64,000 bases of DNA from JBAYSY01 sp041675885 (GCA_041675885.1 JBAYSY010000001.1:62001-126000), one strand, 5' to 3'; positions 36,885 through 45,869 are shown, counted from the first letter of the stretch. Translations and numbers: made by a program. The notes: a model not told the origin generated them from the letters alone.

Positions 36885-37044
36885 GCGGGGATATTTCCTT
36901 CACGGTGAAGATGAAGAGGCGCTCTCAATAATATTTCACCTTTCCGAAAATACTCTCGGGGGTGAGCCGCGCCCGGAAAAGCTGCCAGTGGCAGGTTTTC
37001 AGCGGCGAACAATTGCGAAGCAAGAGGGGGCAGACGGCCCCCCT
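36885..37044. repeat. Intergenic repeat R3, copy 2 with an inverted partner
   Basis: The gap 36693-37071 has no gene. It contains CCTCCGGCGGGGATATTTCC...GTGAAGATGAAG (36880-36927), facing ATTTCACC and CGAAAATACTCTCGGGGG (36933-36962). The hairpin GGGGGCAGACGGCCCCC (37026-37042) lies 63 bp further on, so this copy is split by an insert compared with copy 1. The first part (36693-36880) holds small GC hairpins only (for example GGAGCACC/GGTGCTCC). Confidence 0.6.
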
Positions 37045-37071
37045 TCCCCGGCCGGCCACAGGCGCAGACGG

Positions 37072-38370
37072 CTATTCCCCGCCCAGCAGTTCCGCCAGCG
37101 TCAGCGCCATGACCTTCGCGCTGTCCATCATGTCGCCGATCCCCACCCATTCATCGGGCTGATGCGCAAGATCCAGCACCCCCGGCCCGTAGGCGATGCA
37201 GTTCTTCAGCCGTCCGATCCGGTCGATATGCTTCTGGTCGTAGGTGCCGGGCGAGACCACGTATTCCGCGTGCCGCCCCAACACCCGCTCGATCGCGCCC
37301 GCCACGGTGCGGACCACCGGGGCCTCCTTTTCGGTCATCGAGGGCTGCACCTCGAACAGGTCGCGCACTTCGTACTGGAAGTTGGGCCGTTCCGCCTTCA
37401 CCCGCTCCAGCAGCGCCGCCACCTCGGATTTCACCGTGGCGATGTCCTCCTCGATCAGGAAGCGCCGGTCGATGATGATGCGGCAGCGGTCGGCGACGCA
37501 GGGCGCGGGCAGGCCGGTATAGCCGGGTTCCGGCTCGGCCTCGCCGCCGTGGATCGAGTTGATGTTGAGCGTGGATTGCCGCGCCCCTTCCGGGATCACC
37601 GGCATCTCGGTGCGCTTGCCCGCCAGAAGCGGGTAGAGCGTCGCCTCGATCTCGGCCAGCACCGCGCCCATGTGGCGGATGGCGGAATCGCCGAGGAAAG
37701 GCATGGAGCCATGGGCGATCCGGCCCCTGGTCTCGATCTCGGCCCACCAGACGCCGCGATGGCCAAGGCAGATGCGGTCCTTGTGCAGCGGTTCGGGAAT
37801 GATGACGTGCTGCACCCGCGCGGGGTCGAAATAGCCGCGCTCGGCCATGTAGGCGACGCCGCCGAAGCCGCCCGACTCCTCGTCCGCCGTGGCGGAAATC
37901 TCGATGGCGCCGCGGAAATCCGGGCAGGCGGCGATGAAGGCTTCCGCCGCGATCACCGAGGCGGCCAGCCCGCCCTTCATGTCGCATGAACCCCGGCCAT
38001 AGATGCGGTCGCCCTCCACCTCGGCGCCGAACGGGTCGCGGGTCCAGCCGTGGCCCACTTCGACCACATCGTGGTGGCTGTTGAAATGCACGCAGTCGCC
38101 CGCCCCCGTCCCCTCGCGCCGCGCCAGCAGGTTCCAGCGCGGATGGCGGTCGGAATCGCCCGGCGCGCCCTCGGCCCGGATGAATTCGACGGCAAAGCCC
38201 TGCCGCTCCAGCCGCGCCGCCAGATAGTCGCAGATCTCGCGGTAGTTGCGGCCGGGCGGGTTCAGGGTCGGGATCCGGATCAGATCCTGCGTCAGCGTGA
38301 CCAGCGACCCGCGCCGGGCGGCGATCGCATCGAAGATACGGGTTTCGGCGGCGGAGAGCGGGGCGGACAT
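37072..38370 (-). CDS. M20-family deacylase (ArgE/DapE type)
   Basis: A 432-residue zinc amidohydrolase. Metal motif HFNSHHDVVEVGHGW, bridging Asp in GRGSCDMKGG, catalytic Glu in TADEESGGFGG, and a final His in AYGPGVLDLAHQPDE are all present. It is longer than the argE-like enzyme at 26990 and belongs to a different branch (acetylornithine deacetylase/succinyl-diaminopimelate desuccinylase family). The start at 38370 was chosen because similarity begins there. It faces the ABC operon as a fourth amide hydrolase of the cluster; its substrate is unknown. Confidence 0.88.
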   Translation of the reverse strand: MSAPLSAAETRIFDAIAARRGSLVTLTQDLIRIPTLNPPGRNYREICDYLAARLERQGFAVEFIRAEGAPGDSDRHPRWNLLARREGTGAGDCVHFNSHHDVVEVGHGWTRDPFGAEVEGDRIYGRGSCDMKGGLAASVIAAEAFIAACPDFRGAIEISATADEESGGFGGVAYMAERGYFDPARVQHVIIPEPLHKDRICLGHRGVWWAEIETRGRIAHGSMPFLGDSAIRHMGAVLAEIEATLYPLLAGKRTEMPVIPEGARQSTLNINSIHGGEAEPEPGYTGLPAPCVADRCRIIIDRRFLIEEDIATVKSEVAALLERVKAERPNFQYEVRDLFEVQPSMTEKEAPVVRTVAGAIERVLGRHAEYVVSPGTYDQKHIDRIGRLKNCIAYGPGVLDLAHQPDEWVGIGDMMDSAKVMALTLAELLGGE

Positions 38371-38602
38371 GGCAGGCGGACCTCGGGGTTCTGGACTTGT
38401 CGCCTTTGTGCCCGAGCCGGGCGGCGGCGTCGAGTCCCGCGACACCGGCGCGCGCGGGGGACGGGCGATCCGGTCCGGTTCCCGCACGCCCCGATTGCGC
38501 TCCCCGAATCCGCCCCCGAATCCGGATGACGCCAGTTGCGGAATTTGCCATAACTCCGCCAGTGATTTGAACCGGGCCAAATATATTCGGGCGGAGGGCG
38601 AC

Positions 38603-39676
38603 ATGGCGGATTTCGATGCGCAGATCAGGAAAAGTCAGGAACAGGTGGCCGAGGCCCAGAGCAGGATCAGCAGCATCACCAGCCGGGTCGAGGCCGCGCG
38701 GGCGCGCATCAGCGAAGGCGGACCCGAGATCGACATCGAGAACGCCACGCTTCAGGACGTGCACGAGCATACCGAACTGATGAACGCGAATATCGCCGAA
38801 CTCATCATGGGGCTCGACGACGTGACCGCGGCCTTCTCGCGCGATTTCGACGAGATGCGCAACAAGACCGGGATGGAGCGGCTGGTGGGCTTCTTCGCCC
38901 GCGGCAAGGCCGAATCCATGCGGCAGGAGCGGATGCGCACCGCCTCCATCGACGACAAGTTACAGGATCTGATCGGCAAGTCGGACGTGATCGTCAAGCT
39001 GTTGCAGGGCCAGCTCGACATGCTCAACGACCAGAAGGCCAGGGTCGAAGGCAACCTGACCTCGACGCTGACCGAACGCGAGGACACCGTGGCCGGACTC
39101 GAATCGCTGCGCGCCGAGATCCAGGCGATGGACCCGAAGATCATCGAGCTGGAAAACCGCATCGCGGTGGAGCAGGACGCGGCCGCCCGCACGAGGCTGG
39201 AGACGGAACTGGCCGAACTCAACACCCGCCACAACGCCATGGTGCAGGATGAGCAGGTGAGGCTGGCCAAGTCGCAGACGCTGGAACGCTATATCGAGAA
39301 GGGCAAGACCTGGGTGGACAGTCTCCAGAACCAGGCGGCGACCCAGATGGTGCTGATCAACAAGCTGCGCACCGACACCAACCAGCGGGTGGTGCTGTAT
39401 GACGCGCTGTCCAAATCGCTCAAGACCGCGCAGCAGCAGGACGTGGCGCACCGGATCAACGAGATCGGCGTCCAGACCGACAAGGAGGCGCAGGCCGCCA
39501 TGGCCGCCATCGGCACCGCCACCAACCAGCGCATGGCCGAGATGATGGAGGCGCACGAGGACCACATGGTCTTCGCCCGCAAGGTGCTGGAACAGAAGGC
39601 GCGGGCCGACGAACGCTTCGCCCGCCGCTTCGCCGCCATCGTGGAAAAGCACGACAGCAACCTTTACGGCCAGTAA
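38603..39676 (+). CDS. TelA-like toxic-anion-resistance/coiled-coil protein
   Basis: A 357-residue, almost wholly helical, charged protein without signal or membrane segment. Coiled coil dominates residues 1-60 and 130-230 (RIAVEQDAAARTRLETELAE). The C-terminal half (QTLERYIEKGKTWVDSLQNQ, then VEKH near the end) resembles the TelA family (PF05816), linked to tellurite and other stress tolerance. It starts an operon with an unknown protein, an AAA+ ATPase, DUF2971, a DUF6638-like protein and two membrane proteins. A structural or membrane-associated stress role is inferred. Confidence 0.8.
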   Translation: MADFDAQIRKSQEQVAEAQSRISSITSRVEAARARISEGGPEIDIENATLQDVHEHTELMNANIAELIMGLDDVTAAFSRDFDEMRNKTGMERLVGFFARGKAESMRQERMRTASIDDKLQDLIGKSDVIVKLLQGQLDMLNDQKARVEGNLTSTLTEREDTVAGLESLRAEIQAMDPKIIELENRIAVEQDAAARTRLETELAELNTRHNAMVQDEQVRLAKSQTLERYIEKGKTWVDSLQNQAATQMVLINKLRTDTNQRVVLYDALSKSLKTAQQQDVAHRINEIGVQTDKEAQAAMAAIGTATNQRMAEMMEAHEDHMVFARKVLEQKARADERFARRFAAIVEKHDSNLYGQ

Positions 39677-39715
39677 CCCGCGCGGTTGCCGGAAAGGGGA
39701 ACCGGGAAAGGCGAC

Positions 39716-40846
39716 ATGCCCCACACCACCCTCGCCCAGGACCATGAGGAACTTTACGATCCGCTGGCCGCACGGCGGTATTTCGCCAAGTTCGACCGGA
39801 TCACCGGCCACCTGCCCCGGGTGGCGGGGATGCTGGAATCCGACCGGCTGCTGGCGCGGCACGAGTTGCGGGCGCTTGCGGCCTATGTCGCGACGCTGGG
39901 CCGGACCTTCCGGGCGCTCTCGCTGAAATACCTGATGACCGGGCGGACGGCAGGGCCGCTGCCCGGGCGCATGGCCTTCGACCGGCACGAAAGCGGCTTT
40001 CCGGTGTTCCGCGAACTGCTGTTCATGGCCAATGACGCGCAGAACGCCGCGCAGCACCTGCCGGGCCTGCCGTCCGAACAGGAGTTGAAAGACCAGATGA
40101 TCCGCCAGATCCTCGGCGAGTTGTCGGTGCCCACCCGGTTGCAGTTCAGCCTGTCGCAGCGGCTTTACTACGAGGCGCTGGGGGCAGGCGGGCTGTTCTG
40201 GGCGCGCAACGATCCGCTGTTCCTGTGGCTGGGCGAGGACGGCGGGCGGCGGCGCTGGTTCCTGCACTGGGCGGTCTACGACAGCCAGACCAACCTGCCG
40301 GTGATCTATCTGATGGAACTGGAGGATACCGGCCGCACCCCCCTGCCCCGCGACAGCCGCCGCTGGCCGCAGGTGCAGGCGCATCTGATGTCGCAGTCGC
40401 TCGCGGGGCTCAAGCTCGTGACCGTCGCCACCGGCTTCGACAAGGATTTCGACGACCTGCACCCCAAGGTGCTGAAACGGCTGCATCTGGGCCCGATGTA
40501 TTCCGCCAGCTTCACCCTGCAATCGGGCCCGCTGGGCAAGGTACTGGCCGAGGCCGCCGCCCCCGAGGGCGAGGACTGGGCACTGGCCTGGACGCTGGAG
40601 GAGCTGGAAGCCTCCGACACCGTGACCGAGCGCACCGGCTGGTTCGGCAGCACCGAACGGCAGGTCTTCGCGCTCGACCCCTTCGGGCAGCACGGGCCGG
40701 AGACCGGCGCCACCCGCACCCGCCGCATGGTGATCCTGCCCAAGCGCCCCTATCAGGTTCTGGCCGACCGCGCGCCCCCCGGATTCGCGCAGGTGCGCAA
40801 GTTCGTGGTGGGCGCGGGCGGGCAGGTCGTCAGTTACCGTCAGTAA
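39716..40846 (+). CDS. Conserved-looking protein of unknown function
   Basis: A 376-residue soluble protein, second in the TelA/AAA operon. No family is recognised. The first ~130 residues are helical (HELRALAAYVATLGRTFRALS); the middle is aromatic-rich (GGLFWARNDPLFLWLGED, WFLHWAVYDSQTNLPVIYL) and probably a beta-containing domain; the C-terminus is basic. There is no signal peptide, membrane segment or nucleotide motif. Codon use is like the flanking GC-rich genes, so it belongs to the native operon. The next gene starts 12 nt after its stop. Confidence 0.8.
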   Translation: MPHTTLAQDHEELYDPLAARRYFAKFDRITGHLPRVAGMLESDRLLARHELRALAAYVATLGRTFRALSLKYLMTGRTAGPLPGRMAFDRHESGFPVFRELLFMANDAQNAAQHLPGLPSEQELKDQMIRQILGELSVPTRLQFSLSQRLYYEALGAGGLFWARNDPLFLWLGEDGGRRRWFLHWAVYDSQTNLPVIYLMELEDTGRTPLPRDSRRWPQVQAHLMSQSLAGLKLVTVATGFDKDFDDLHPKVLKRLHLGPMYSASFTLQSGPLGKVLAEAAAPEGEDWALAWTLEELEASDTVTERTGWFGSTERQVFALDPFGQHGPETGATRTRRMVILPKRPYQVLADRAPPGFAQVRKFVVGAGGQVVSYRQ

Positions 40847-40858
40847 CCGGAGGGAAAG

Positions 40859-42796
40859 ATGGGCGGCACCCGCGACACGATGGAACTGCGCGAAGAAACG
40901 ATCCGCGCCCATTACGGCGCCGCGCTCGCGCTCTTGCAGGGGTTCGACCACAGCCCGCGGCTGGCCAGGCCCCGCGTGGCGGCCGCAGCGGCGCCGGAAC
41001 GCTCACCGGGGATCGGGGCACGGCCCCGGTTCCGCTCGACCACGCCGGGGCTGGTGACGCGCTCGACCGCGCGGCCCGAGGGGGTGCGGCTGATCGACCG
41101 CATCACGGCGGTGGCCGAGGACGGGCTGGCCACGCCGATGCAGGCCAATGTGCAGCAGGCACTGCGCCGGGCGCTGGCGATCGCGCTCGCCATGGGCGAG
41201 ACCTTCGACGAGCGCACCGGGCTGGGCGAACTCAAGAAGGCCAATCTGGAAGGCCGCCTGCCCGACCCCCGCCGCGCCGAATTCGGCGAGCTGCTGGCGG
41301 CCGAGGCGCTGATGGTGCTGCATGTCTTCGCTAATGCGACCGCCTTCCTGCTCGCCCCGCATCTGGGCGAGACCACGGTGGACGTGGGCGGGGTCGAGGA
41401 GGTGCTGACCGACAACGCGCCGCTGGCGCTGCACGGCGCACTCTGGGAACTCGATCAGGACATCGCAGGTTTCGCCAGCGACGACGCCCGGCTTGCCGCC
41501 ACCGTCGCCGCCTTCGCCGAAGGTCTGATGGCCCGCGCCAGCGCCCGCGCCGAGACCGCGCCGCGCACCGCCCCCTTCACGGCCGCAAGCTGGAAGGTCG
41601 AGGCCGAGGGCCTGACCATCGCCGGTTTCACCCCGGCCCGCACCGCGCGCGGCACCACCCTGACCATGAGCTTCAAGAAACCGCATGAGGTGGTGGGCAA
41701 CCACATCGCCAAATATCAGGCGATGAAGCTTGCCCGGATGCTGATGGCCTATGATTTCGAGCGCAGGCTCAACCCCTTCGCCGAACTCGGCGGCTTCATC
41801 TTCACCTTCATGGGCGACGGCGCGCCGGGGACCGGCAAGACGACGCTGATCCAGATGATGGCGGGGCTTTTGAACGACTACTGCAAGGTCGCGGGCTATC
41901 CGTTCCGTTACCAGAACTTCTCCATCGACCAGATCGACAGCTATCAGGGCAAGTCGGGCCAGAACGCGCGGGCCTTTGTCGAGACCGTGCTCGACCCGAG
42001 CGTCATCGGCTTCGGCACCATCGACGACATCGACCAGGTGGCCGGCAAGCGCGGCGACCGCCAGTCCTCGGCCGGGCAGCAGGAGGTCACGGCGGTCTTC
42101 ATGCAGGCGTTTGCCGGTGCCAACACCGTGGTGCGCGGCAACTGCACCTTCGGCATGTTCTCGAACTACCCGGAGAACGTCGACGACGCGCTGCGCCAGC
42201 GCGCCGGGGCGCGGTTCCTCGTCGACGGCCCCCAGACGCGCGAGGATTACATCGACATCCTGCACCTGCTGCTGGGCCGCAACCACGCGATCCCGCTCGG
42301 CGAGCACGACCTCTTCGCCGCGCAGGAGATCAAGCGCGCCGTGGCGGCGAGCTACGACGCCCACTCCCGCCCGCATGAGGCCGGGCTGATGCGGGTCTGG
42401 GAAAAGGTGGCGGAGGAGGTGGGCCCGCTCGACACCATCGCCCGGCTCGGCAGCTACCTGAAGGCGATACAGGAGGCGGATGCGCGCTTCACCGGCCGGG
42501 CGATCAAGAACATCACCGATGCGGTCAAGGTCCGGGCGATGGATGTGGAACTGCCCGAGGAATGGATGGAGAACCCCGAACTGTTCCTGTTCCGCCCCTA
42601 CGACCGCAAGATGGAGATGCTGCGCGAGATGGTGACCCCGATCACCGTCGAGATGGTGATACAGGAGGTGAACCGCTACGCCGACAGCGAATTCCGCTAT
42701 GCCGACAGTTCGGACGAGACCGCGATTTCGGCGATGGTGCGCGACATGGAACGGACCGAGGCGGCGAAGCGGCGCTATCTGGAGGGGCGGGGGTGA
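40859..42796 (+). CDS. AAA+ ATPase of the TelA-like operon
   Basis: A 645-residue protein. Residues 1-300 are a helical N-terminal region. The ATPase core follows: Walker A GAPGTGKTT at 321-329, an atypical Walker B around IGFGTIDDID (383-392), sensor-1-like FSNYPEN near 434, and candidate arginine fingers in ALRQRAGAR (444-452). A long C-terminal region (about 480-645) ends in a charged helix. This suggests a ring-forming remodelling ATPase acting on a partner in the operon, perhaps the TelA-like coiled-coil protein. Its stop codon overlaps the GTG of the AT-rich DUF2971 gene. Confidence 0.85.
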   Translation: MGGTRDTMELREETIRAHYGAALALLQGFDHSPRLARPRVAAAAAPERSPGIGARPRFRSTTPGLVTRSTARPEGVRLIDRITAVAEDGLATPMQANVQQALRRALAIALAMGETFDERTGLGELKKANLEGRLPDPRRAEFGELLAAEALMVLHVFANATAFLLAPHLGETTVDVGGVEEVLTDNAPLALHGALWELDQDIAGFASDDARLAATVAAFAEGLMARASARAETAPRTAPFTAASWKVEAEGLTIAGFTPARTARGTTLTMSFKKPHEVVGNHIAKYQAMKLARMLMAYDFERRLNPFAELGGFIFTFMGDGAPGTGKTTLIQMMAGLLNDYCKVAGYPFRYQNFSIDQIDSYQGKSGQNARAFVETVLDPSVIGFGTIDDIDQVAGKRGDRQSSAGQQEVTAVFMQAFAGANTVVRGNCTFGMFSNYPENVDDALRQRAGARFLVDGPQTREDYIDILHLLLGRNHAIPLGEHDLFAAQEIKRAVAASYDAHSRPHEAGLMRVWEKVAEEVGPLDTIARLGSYLKAIQEADARFTGRAIKNITDAVKVRAMDVELPEEWMENPELFLFRPYDRKMEMLREMVTPITVEMVIQEVNRYADSEFRYADSSDETAISAMVRDMERTEAAKRRYLEGRG

Positions 42797-43515
42797 GATA
42801 CAATTTAAGCTGGCTAAGCCACACTACCCCAAACTACAGGAGACTGTTTTACTTCACCAAAGCAGACAAATGGCTTAAAATAAATCTACAAGCCAGACAA
42901 CTAAAGATTAGTCAGTTTTCCAAGTGCGATGACCTATTTGATCTGGCATCGTATTCCCTTGAAAATCAGGATATACGCAAGAAGCAAAAACAATGGGTTG
43001 AACAAATTGAAAGCCAGCGAGGATTAATTTGTTTTCCTTCGACATGGCGTCACCCGCTGATGTGGGCACATTATACTGATCACGGAAAAGGCGTATGTCT
43101 GGTTTTTGACGTAATAATGTCGGACCTCCAGGAAGCAACCTATCTACCCAAGCGAGCGAAAAATTGTGGGCAGTTTCCGAATCCAAGAGATCATTGTTTT
43201 AGAGAGTTCTGCTCCACCAAGGCGAATTATTGGTTCTACGAAAATGAGGTTCGTCTTTTCGTCGACCTGCAAAATAACAAATCTGTGACACCAGACAATA
43301 CTAGCAGTTCCAGTCGCATTAATTTTCTGAAATTTGGATCAACCGTCCGTCACGTAGGAATAATCAACGGCCCACGGTCAAAAATCGAGAGACAAGAACT
43401 CTTGTCCATCTGCTCTGGAGACATTGAGTATCTCCAATCGCGGGCCGCCTTCACAAAATTTAGCATAGTATCACAGCGACCTATAAAAATCGCGGGAACC
43501 AAGAGGTTAGGATGA
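42793..43515 (+). CDS. DUF2971 protein, AT-rich insertion in the operon
   Basis: A 240-residue protein starting at GTG 42793 (GTGA overlap with the ATPase gene; GGAGG 8 nt upstream) and ending in an ATGA overlap with the next gene. The DUF2971 pattern is visible: LFYFTKADKWLKINLQ, LKISQFSKCDDLFDL and HPLMWAHYTDHGKGVCLVF. Base composition is strikingly AT-rich compared with both neighbours, and codons such as AAA, TTA and ATA are common, which indicates recent transfer. DUF2971 proteins have no settled biochemical role and turn up in accessory and defence-like loci. Confidence 0.87.
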   Translation: MRYNLSWLSHTTPNYRRLFYFTKADKWLKINLQARQLKISQFSKCDDLFDLASYSLENQDIRKKQKQWVEQIESQRGLICFPSTWRHPLMWAHYTDHGKGVCLVFDVIMSDLQEATYLPKRAKNCGQFPNPRDHCFREFCSTKANYWFYENEVRLFVDLQNNKSVTPDNTSSSSRINFLKFGSTVRHVGIINGPRSKIERQELLSICSGDIEYLQSRAAFTKFSIVSQRPIKIAGTKRLG

Positions 43516-44867
43516 AACGCCTGATCGAAAAGGGCCTGATGTTCGGCAACCTGATCGAGGTCGCCTCCCCCGCGCTGGTCGAACGCTACAACCGCGCCCT
43601 GAAGCACCTGACCGGGCGCGAGACCGCGCTTTCCGACTTCCACATCGACATTTCCGGCTATTCGCCCGAGGTGGGGGACGAGCTGGGCGACATGCTCTAC
43701 CTCAACCCCGACGGCTGCAACCGGCAGTTCATCCTGCTGACCACGGCGCAGAAGACCGGGCCCTTGCTCAACGCGCATTTCTCGACCTCGCGCGGCATAT
43801 TGCGCCAGTTCATCGACGCCAACGAACCGGCGCTGTTCGCGCTCACCGCCCGCGACGCGGTGGCGGGGGAGTTGCAGAACACCGTGTTCGACCTGTCGTC
43901 CCCCGCCCGGCTGTTCGACATCCGCCGGGTCACGGTCGAGGCCGACACCATCGGCGGCCATGTCGCCGACGCCCGCAGGCTCACCAAGCTGGTGGAGCGG
44001 TTCCGCTCCGAGCCGGACGGCTGGCGCGACGACCTGCTGATCGCCGAGATGATCGACATCGCCGGGCGCACCGGCGACGTGACCCGGCTGCCGGTGACGC
44101 TCGACCGGATGGGGTTCGAGCAGCCGAACTTCTGGACCTCGCATTTCGGCGGGCTTTATATCTTCCGCGACCTGCCCTTCCCGGCCGCCATCGCCGCCGA
44201 CCGCGCCGCCGCGCCCGGGGAAATGCCGATCGCGCAGGTGATGGAGCTGCGGCAGAGGAACCACATCGCCGACTGGCTGGAGCGCAACCAACTGGTCGAG
44301 CCCATCGTCAAGGCGCGCGGCCTCGATGCGGCGGCGCTGCTGCGGCAGAAGATGGATTTCATCCTTGTCGATGCGGCCGAGACGCTGGGGCTGGAGATCG
44401 GCGGGGCGTCGCGCCACGAGCTGCGGCAGATCGCCCGCAAGCTGGGGGCGGCGCTGCCCGACGAATTCAAGGGGCTGGCCGACCTGCTGCGCTGGGCCGG
44501 GACCGGCGGCGACTGGCCGAAGATCGACTCCGAGCACCCGGCCTATTTCTACACGCTGCGCGCCCGCGCCCACAAGGACCGCGACCTCGTGAACATGCTG
44601 CTGGCGGAACTTGCGCCGCTCGACGTGCGGCAGCTGTTCATCTGCCACAAGGGGCTGTTCTACCGCACCTATGCGGGCTGGTCCGACATCAAGCGCGGCT
44701 ATGTCGCGGACTTCCTCGAACGGGAATACAAGATCGACAAGGCGGGCGCCCGGACCGCCCTGTTCGGCCCCGAACCGGGGATGGACGACCCGCCCGAACC
44801 GCCGCCCGAACCCGCACGCACGGCCGCCGTCGGCCCATGGGGTGCGGTGCGGAGGGGTGGCAGATGA
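43512..44867 (+). CDS. DUF6638-like protein
   Basis: A 451-residue soluble protein, GC-rich like the native operon genes. Its start (LIEKGLMFGNLIEVASPALVERYN) and the segment DFHIDISGYSPEVGDELGD resemble, as far as I recall, the DUF6638 family of Rhodobacterales. There is no membrane segment or nucleotide motif; the last ~40 residues are Pro-rich (PPEPPPEPARTAA) and probably disordered. ATG 43512 overlaps the DUF2971 stop; in relatives without the insert it would follow the ATPase gene directly. Its function is unknown. Confidence 0.78.
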   Translation: MKRLIEKGLMFGNLIEVASPALVERYNRALKHLTGRETALSDFHIDISGYSPEVGDELGDMLYLNPDGCNRQFILLTTAQKTGPLLNAHFSTSRGILRQFIDANEPALFALTARDAVAGELQNTVFDLSSPARLFDIRRVTVEADTIGGHVADARRLTKLVERFRSEPDGWRDDLLIAEMIDIAGRTGDVTRLPVTLDRMGFEQPNFWTSHFGGLYIFRDLPFPAAIAADRAAAPGEMPIAQVMELRQRNHIADWLERNQLVEPIVKARGLDAAALLRQKMDFILVDAAETLGLEIGGASRHELRQIARKLGAALPDEFKGLADLLRWAGTGGDWPKIDSEHPAYFYTLRARAHKDRDLVNMLLAELAPLDVRQLFICHKGLFYRTYAGWSDIKRGYVADFLEREYKIDKAGARTALFGPEPGMDDPPEPPPEPARTAAVGPWGAVRRGGR

Positions 44868-45130
44868 TCGCGCTCATTCGCCTCGCGCTTCTCGGCTTCG
44901 TCGCGCTGACGGTGCTTTACGTGCTGGTCTGGCTCTATGCCCGGTCGCTGCGGCGCGAGCGGCTGGAGCAAAGGTGGGAGGCCAAGGGCCGCCACGGCGA
45001 CCGCGCCGCCTATGTGCGGCGCGGGATGCAGCAGTATGAACGTTCGCTGCGCCGCCGCCTGCTCTGGCTTGTCTATATCATCCCGGCCATGCTGGTCGTC
45101 ACTATCGTCTATCTGCTGAACTTCACCTGA
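44864..45130 (+). CDS. Small two-segment membrane protein
   Basis: An 88-residue protein starting in an ATGA overlap with the DUF6638-like gene. Hydrophobic segments lie at about 3-24 and 66-85. The loop between them (RSLRRERLEQRWEAKGRHGDR) is strongly charged and probably cytoplasmic. The family is not recognised. It may anchor the soluble components of the operon to the membrane. Confidence 0.8.
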   Translation: MIALIRLALLGFVALTVLYVLVWLYARSLRRERLEQRWEAKGRHGDRAAYVRRGMQQYERSLRRRLLWLVYIIPAMLVVTIVYLLNFT

Positions 45131-45140
45131 AGGCCCCGCC

Positions 45141-45794
45141 ATGATGCGCTATGTGAAATGGACCCTCTGGCTGCTGGCCGCGACGCTGATCGTCGCGACC
45201 CTGCACTACAACCTGCCGCAGCACGATATCGTGCGGATCGTGAACACGGAAAACCGCCGGGTCGATTTCGGCGAGAACGCGTTCTTCTGGGCCTCGCCCG
45301 ATGTGGGCTCGGCGACCGCAGAGACCCGCGACGTGTTCTTCATCCAGACCGTGCGGCCGAACGGCCGGCCGATCGTCTATCGCAACGAGGACACCGCCTG
45401 GGGCTGGCCGCCCTATTTCAAGATCGGCAGTCACAACCTCCAGGCCCGAGCAAGCAACCTGACCTCGACCGCCGCCGATCCGGTCTGGGTGGCGATGCGG
45501 CATTACGGCTGGCGCAACGAGTTCCTGACGATCTTCCCCAACGCCATCTCGCTGCGCGAGGTCGAGGGGCCGGAGGTGCGCATCTTCCCCTGGCTCAGCC
45601 TGACCATCCTTGCCACGCTGGCCCTGATCGGGCTGATGCTGCGGCAGATGCTGCGCCGGTTCCGCCGCCGCACCATCGACCCGGTGCTGGACGAGATGGG
45701 CGACCGGGCCGACCGCGCCCGCGACCGCGCGCGCGAGGCGAAGGGCGGTTTCCGTGCCTGGCTCGACACCTGGCGCGGCAAGCCCCGGCGCTGA
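45141..45794 (+). CDS. DUF1523 family membrane protein
   Basis: A 217-residue protein with one membrane segment near the N-terminus (about 6-22), a periplasmic domain (IVNTENRRVDFGENAFFW, WGWPPYFKIGSHNLQA), a second membrane segment at about 150-170, and a basic cytoplasmic tail (RADRARDRAREAK). The middle domain matches DUF1523, found mainly in alphaproteobacteria. It is the last gene of the TelA/AAA operon, 10 nt after the small membrane protein. No biochemical role is known. Confidence 0.85.
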   Translation: MMRYVKWTLWLLAATLIVATLHYNLPQHDIVRIVNTENRRVDFGENAFFWASPDVGSATAETRDVFFIQTVRPNGRPIVYRNEDTAWGWPPYFKIGSHNLQARASNLTSTAADPVWVAMRHYGWRNEFLTIFPNAISLREVEGPEVRIFPWLSLTILATLALIGLMLRQMLRRFRRRTIDPVLDEMGDRADRARDRAREAKGGFRAWLDTWRGKPRR

Positions 45795-45869
45795 CCGCCC
45801 CCCTTCTGGTGGTTCAGCTTGTCCGCTAAACCCTGTAACCTGCCCCCGGAACACGAGCAGGAGGACGCC

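Noticed and set aside
37072..38604. Longer start (510 codons) for the M20 deacylase
   Set aside because: The added 78 residues run through the divergent promoter region and over the TelA-like gene start; family similarity begins at the ATG at 38370.
42793..43515. Insertion sequence or prophage fragment as source of the AT-rich gene
   Set aside because: No transposase, terminal inverted repeats or target duplication; flanking genes are intact and overlap its ends.
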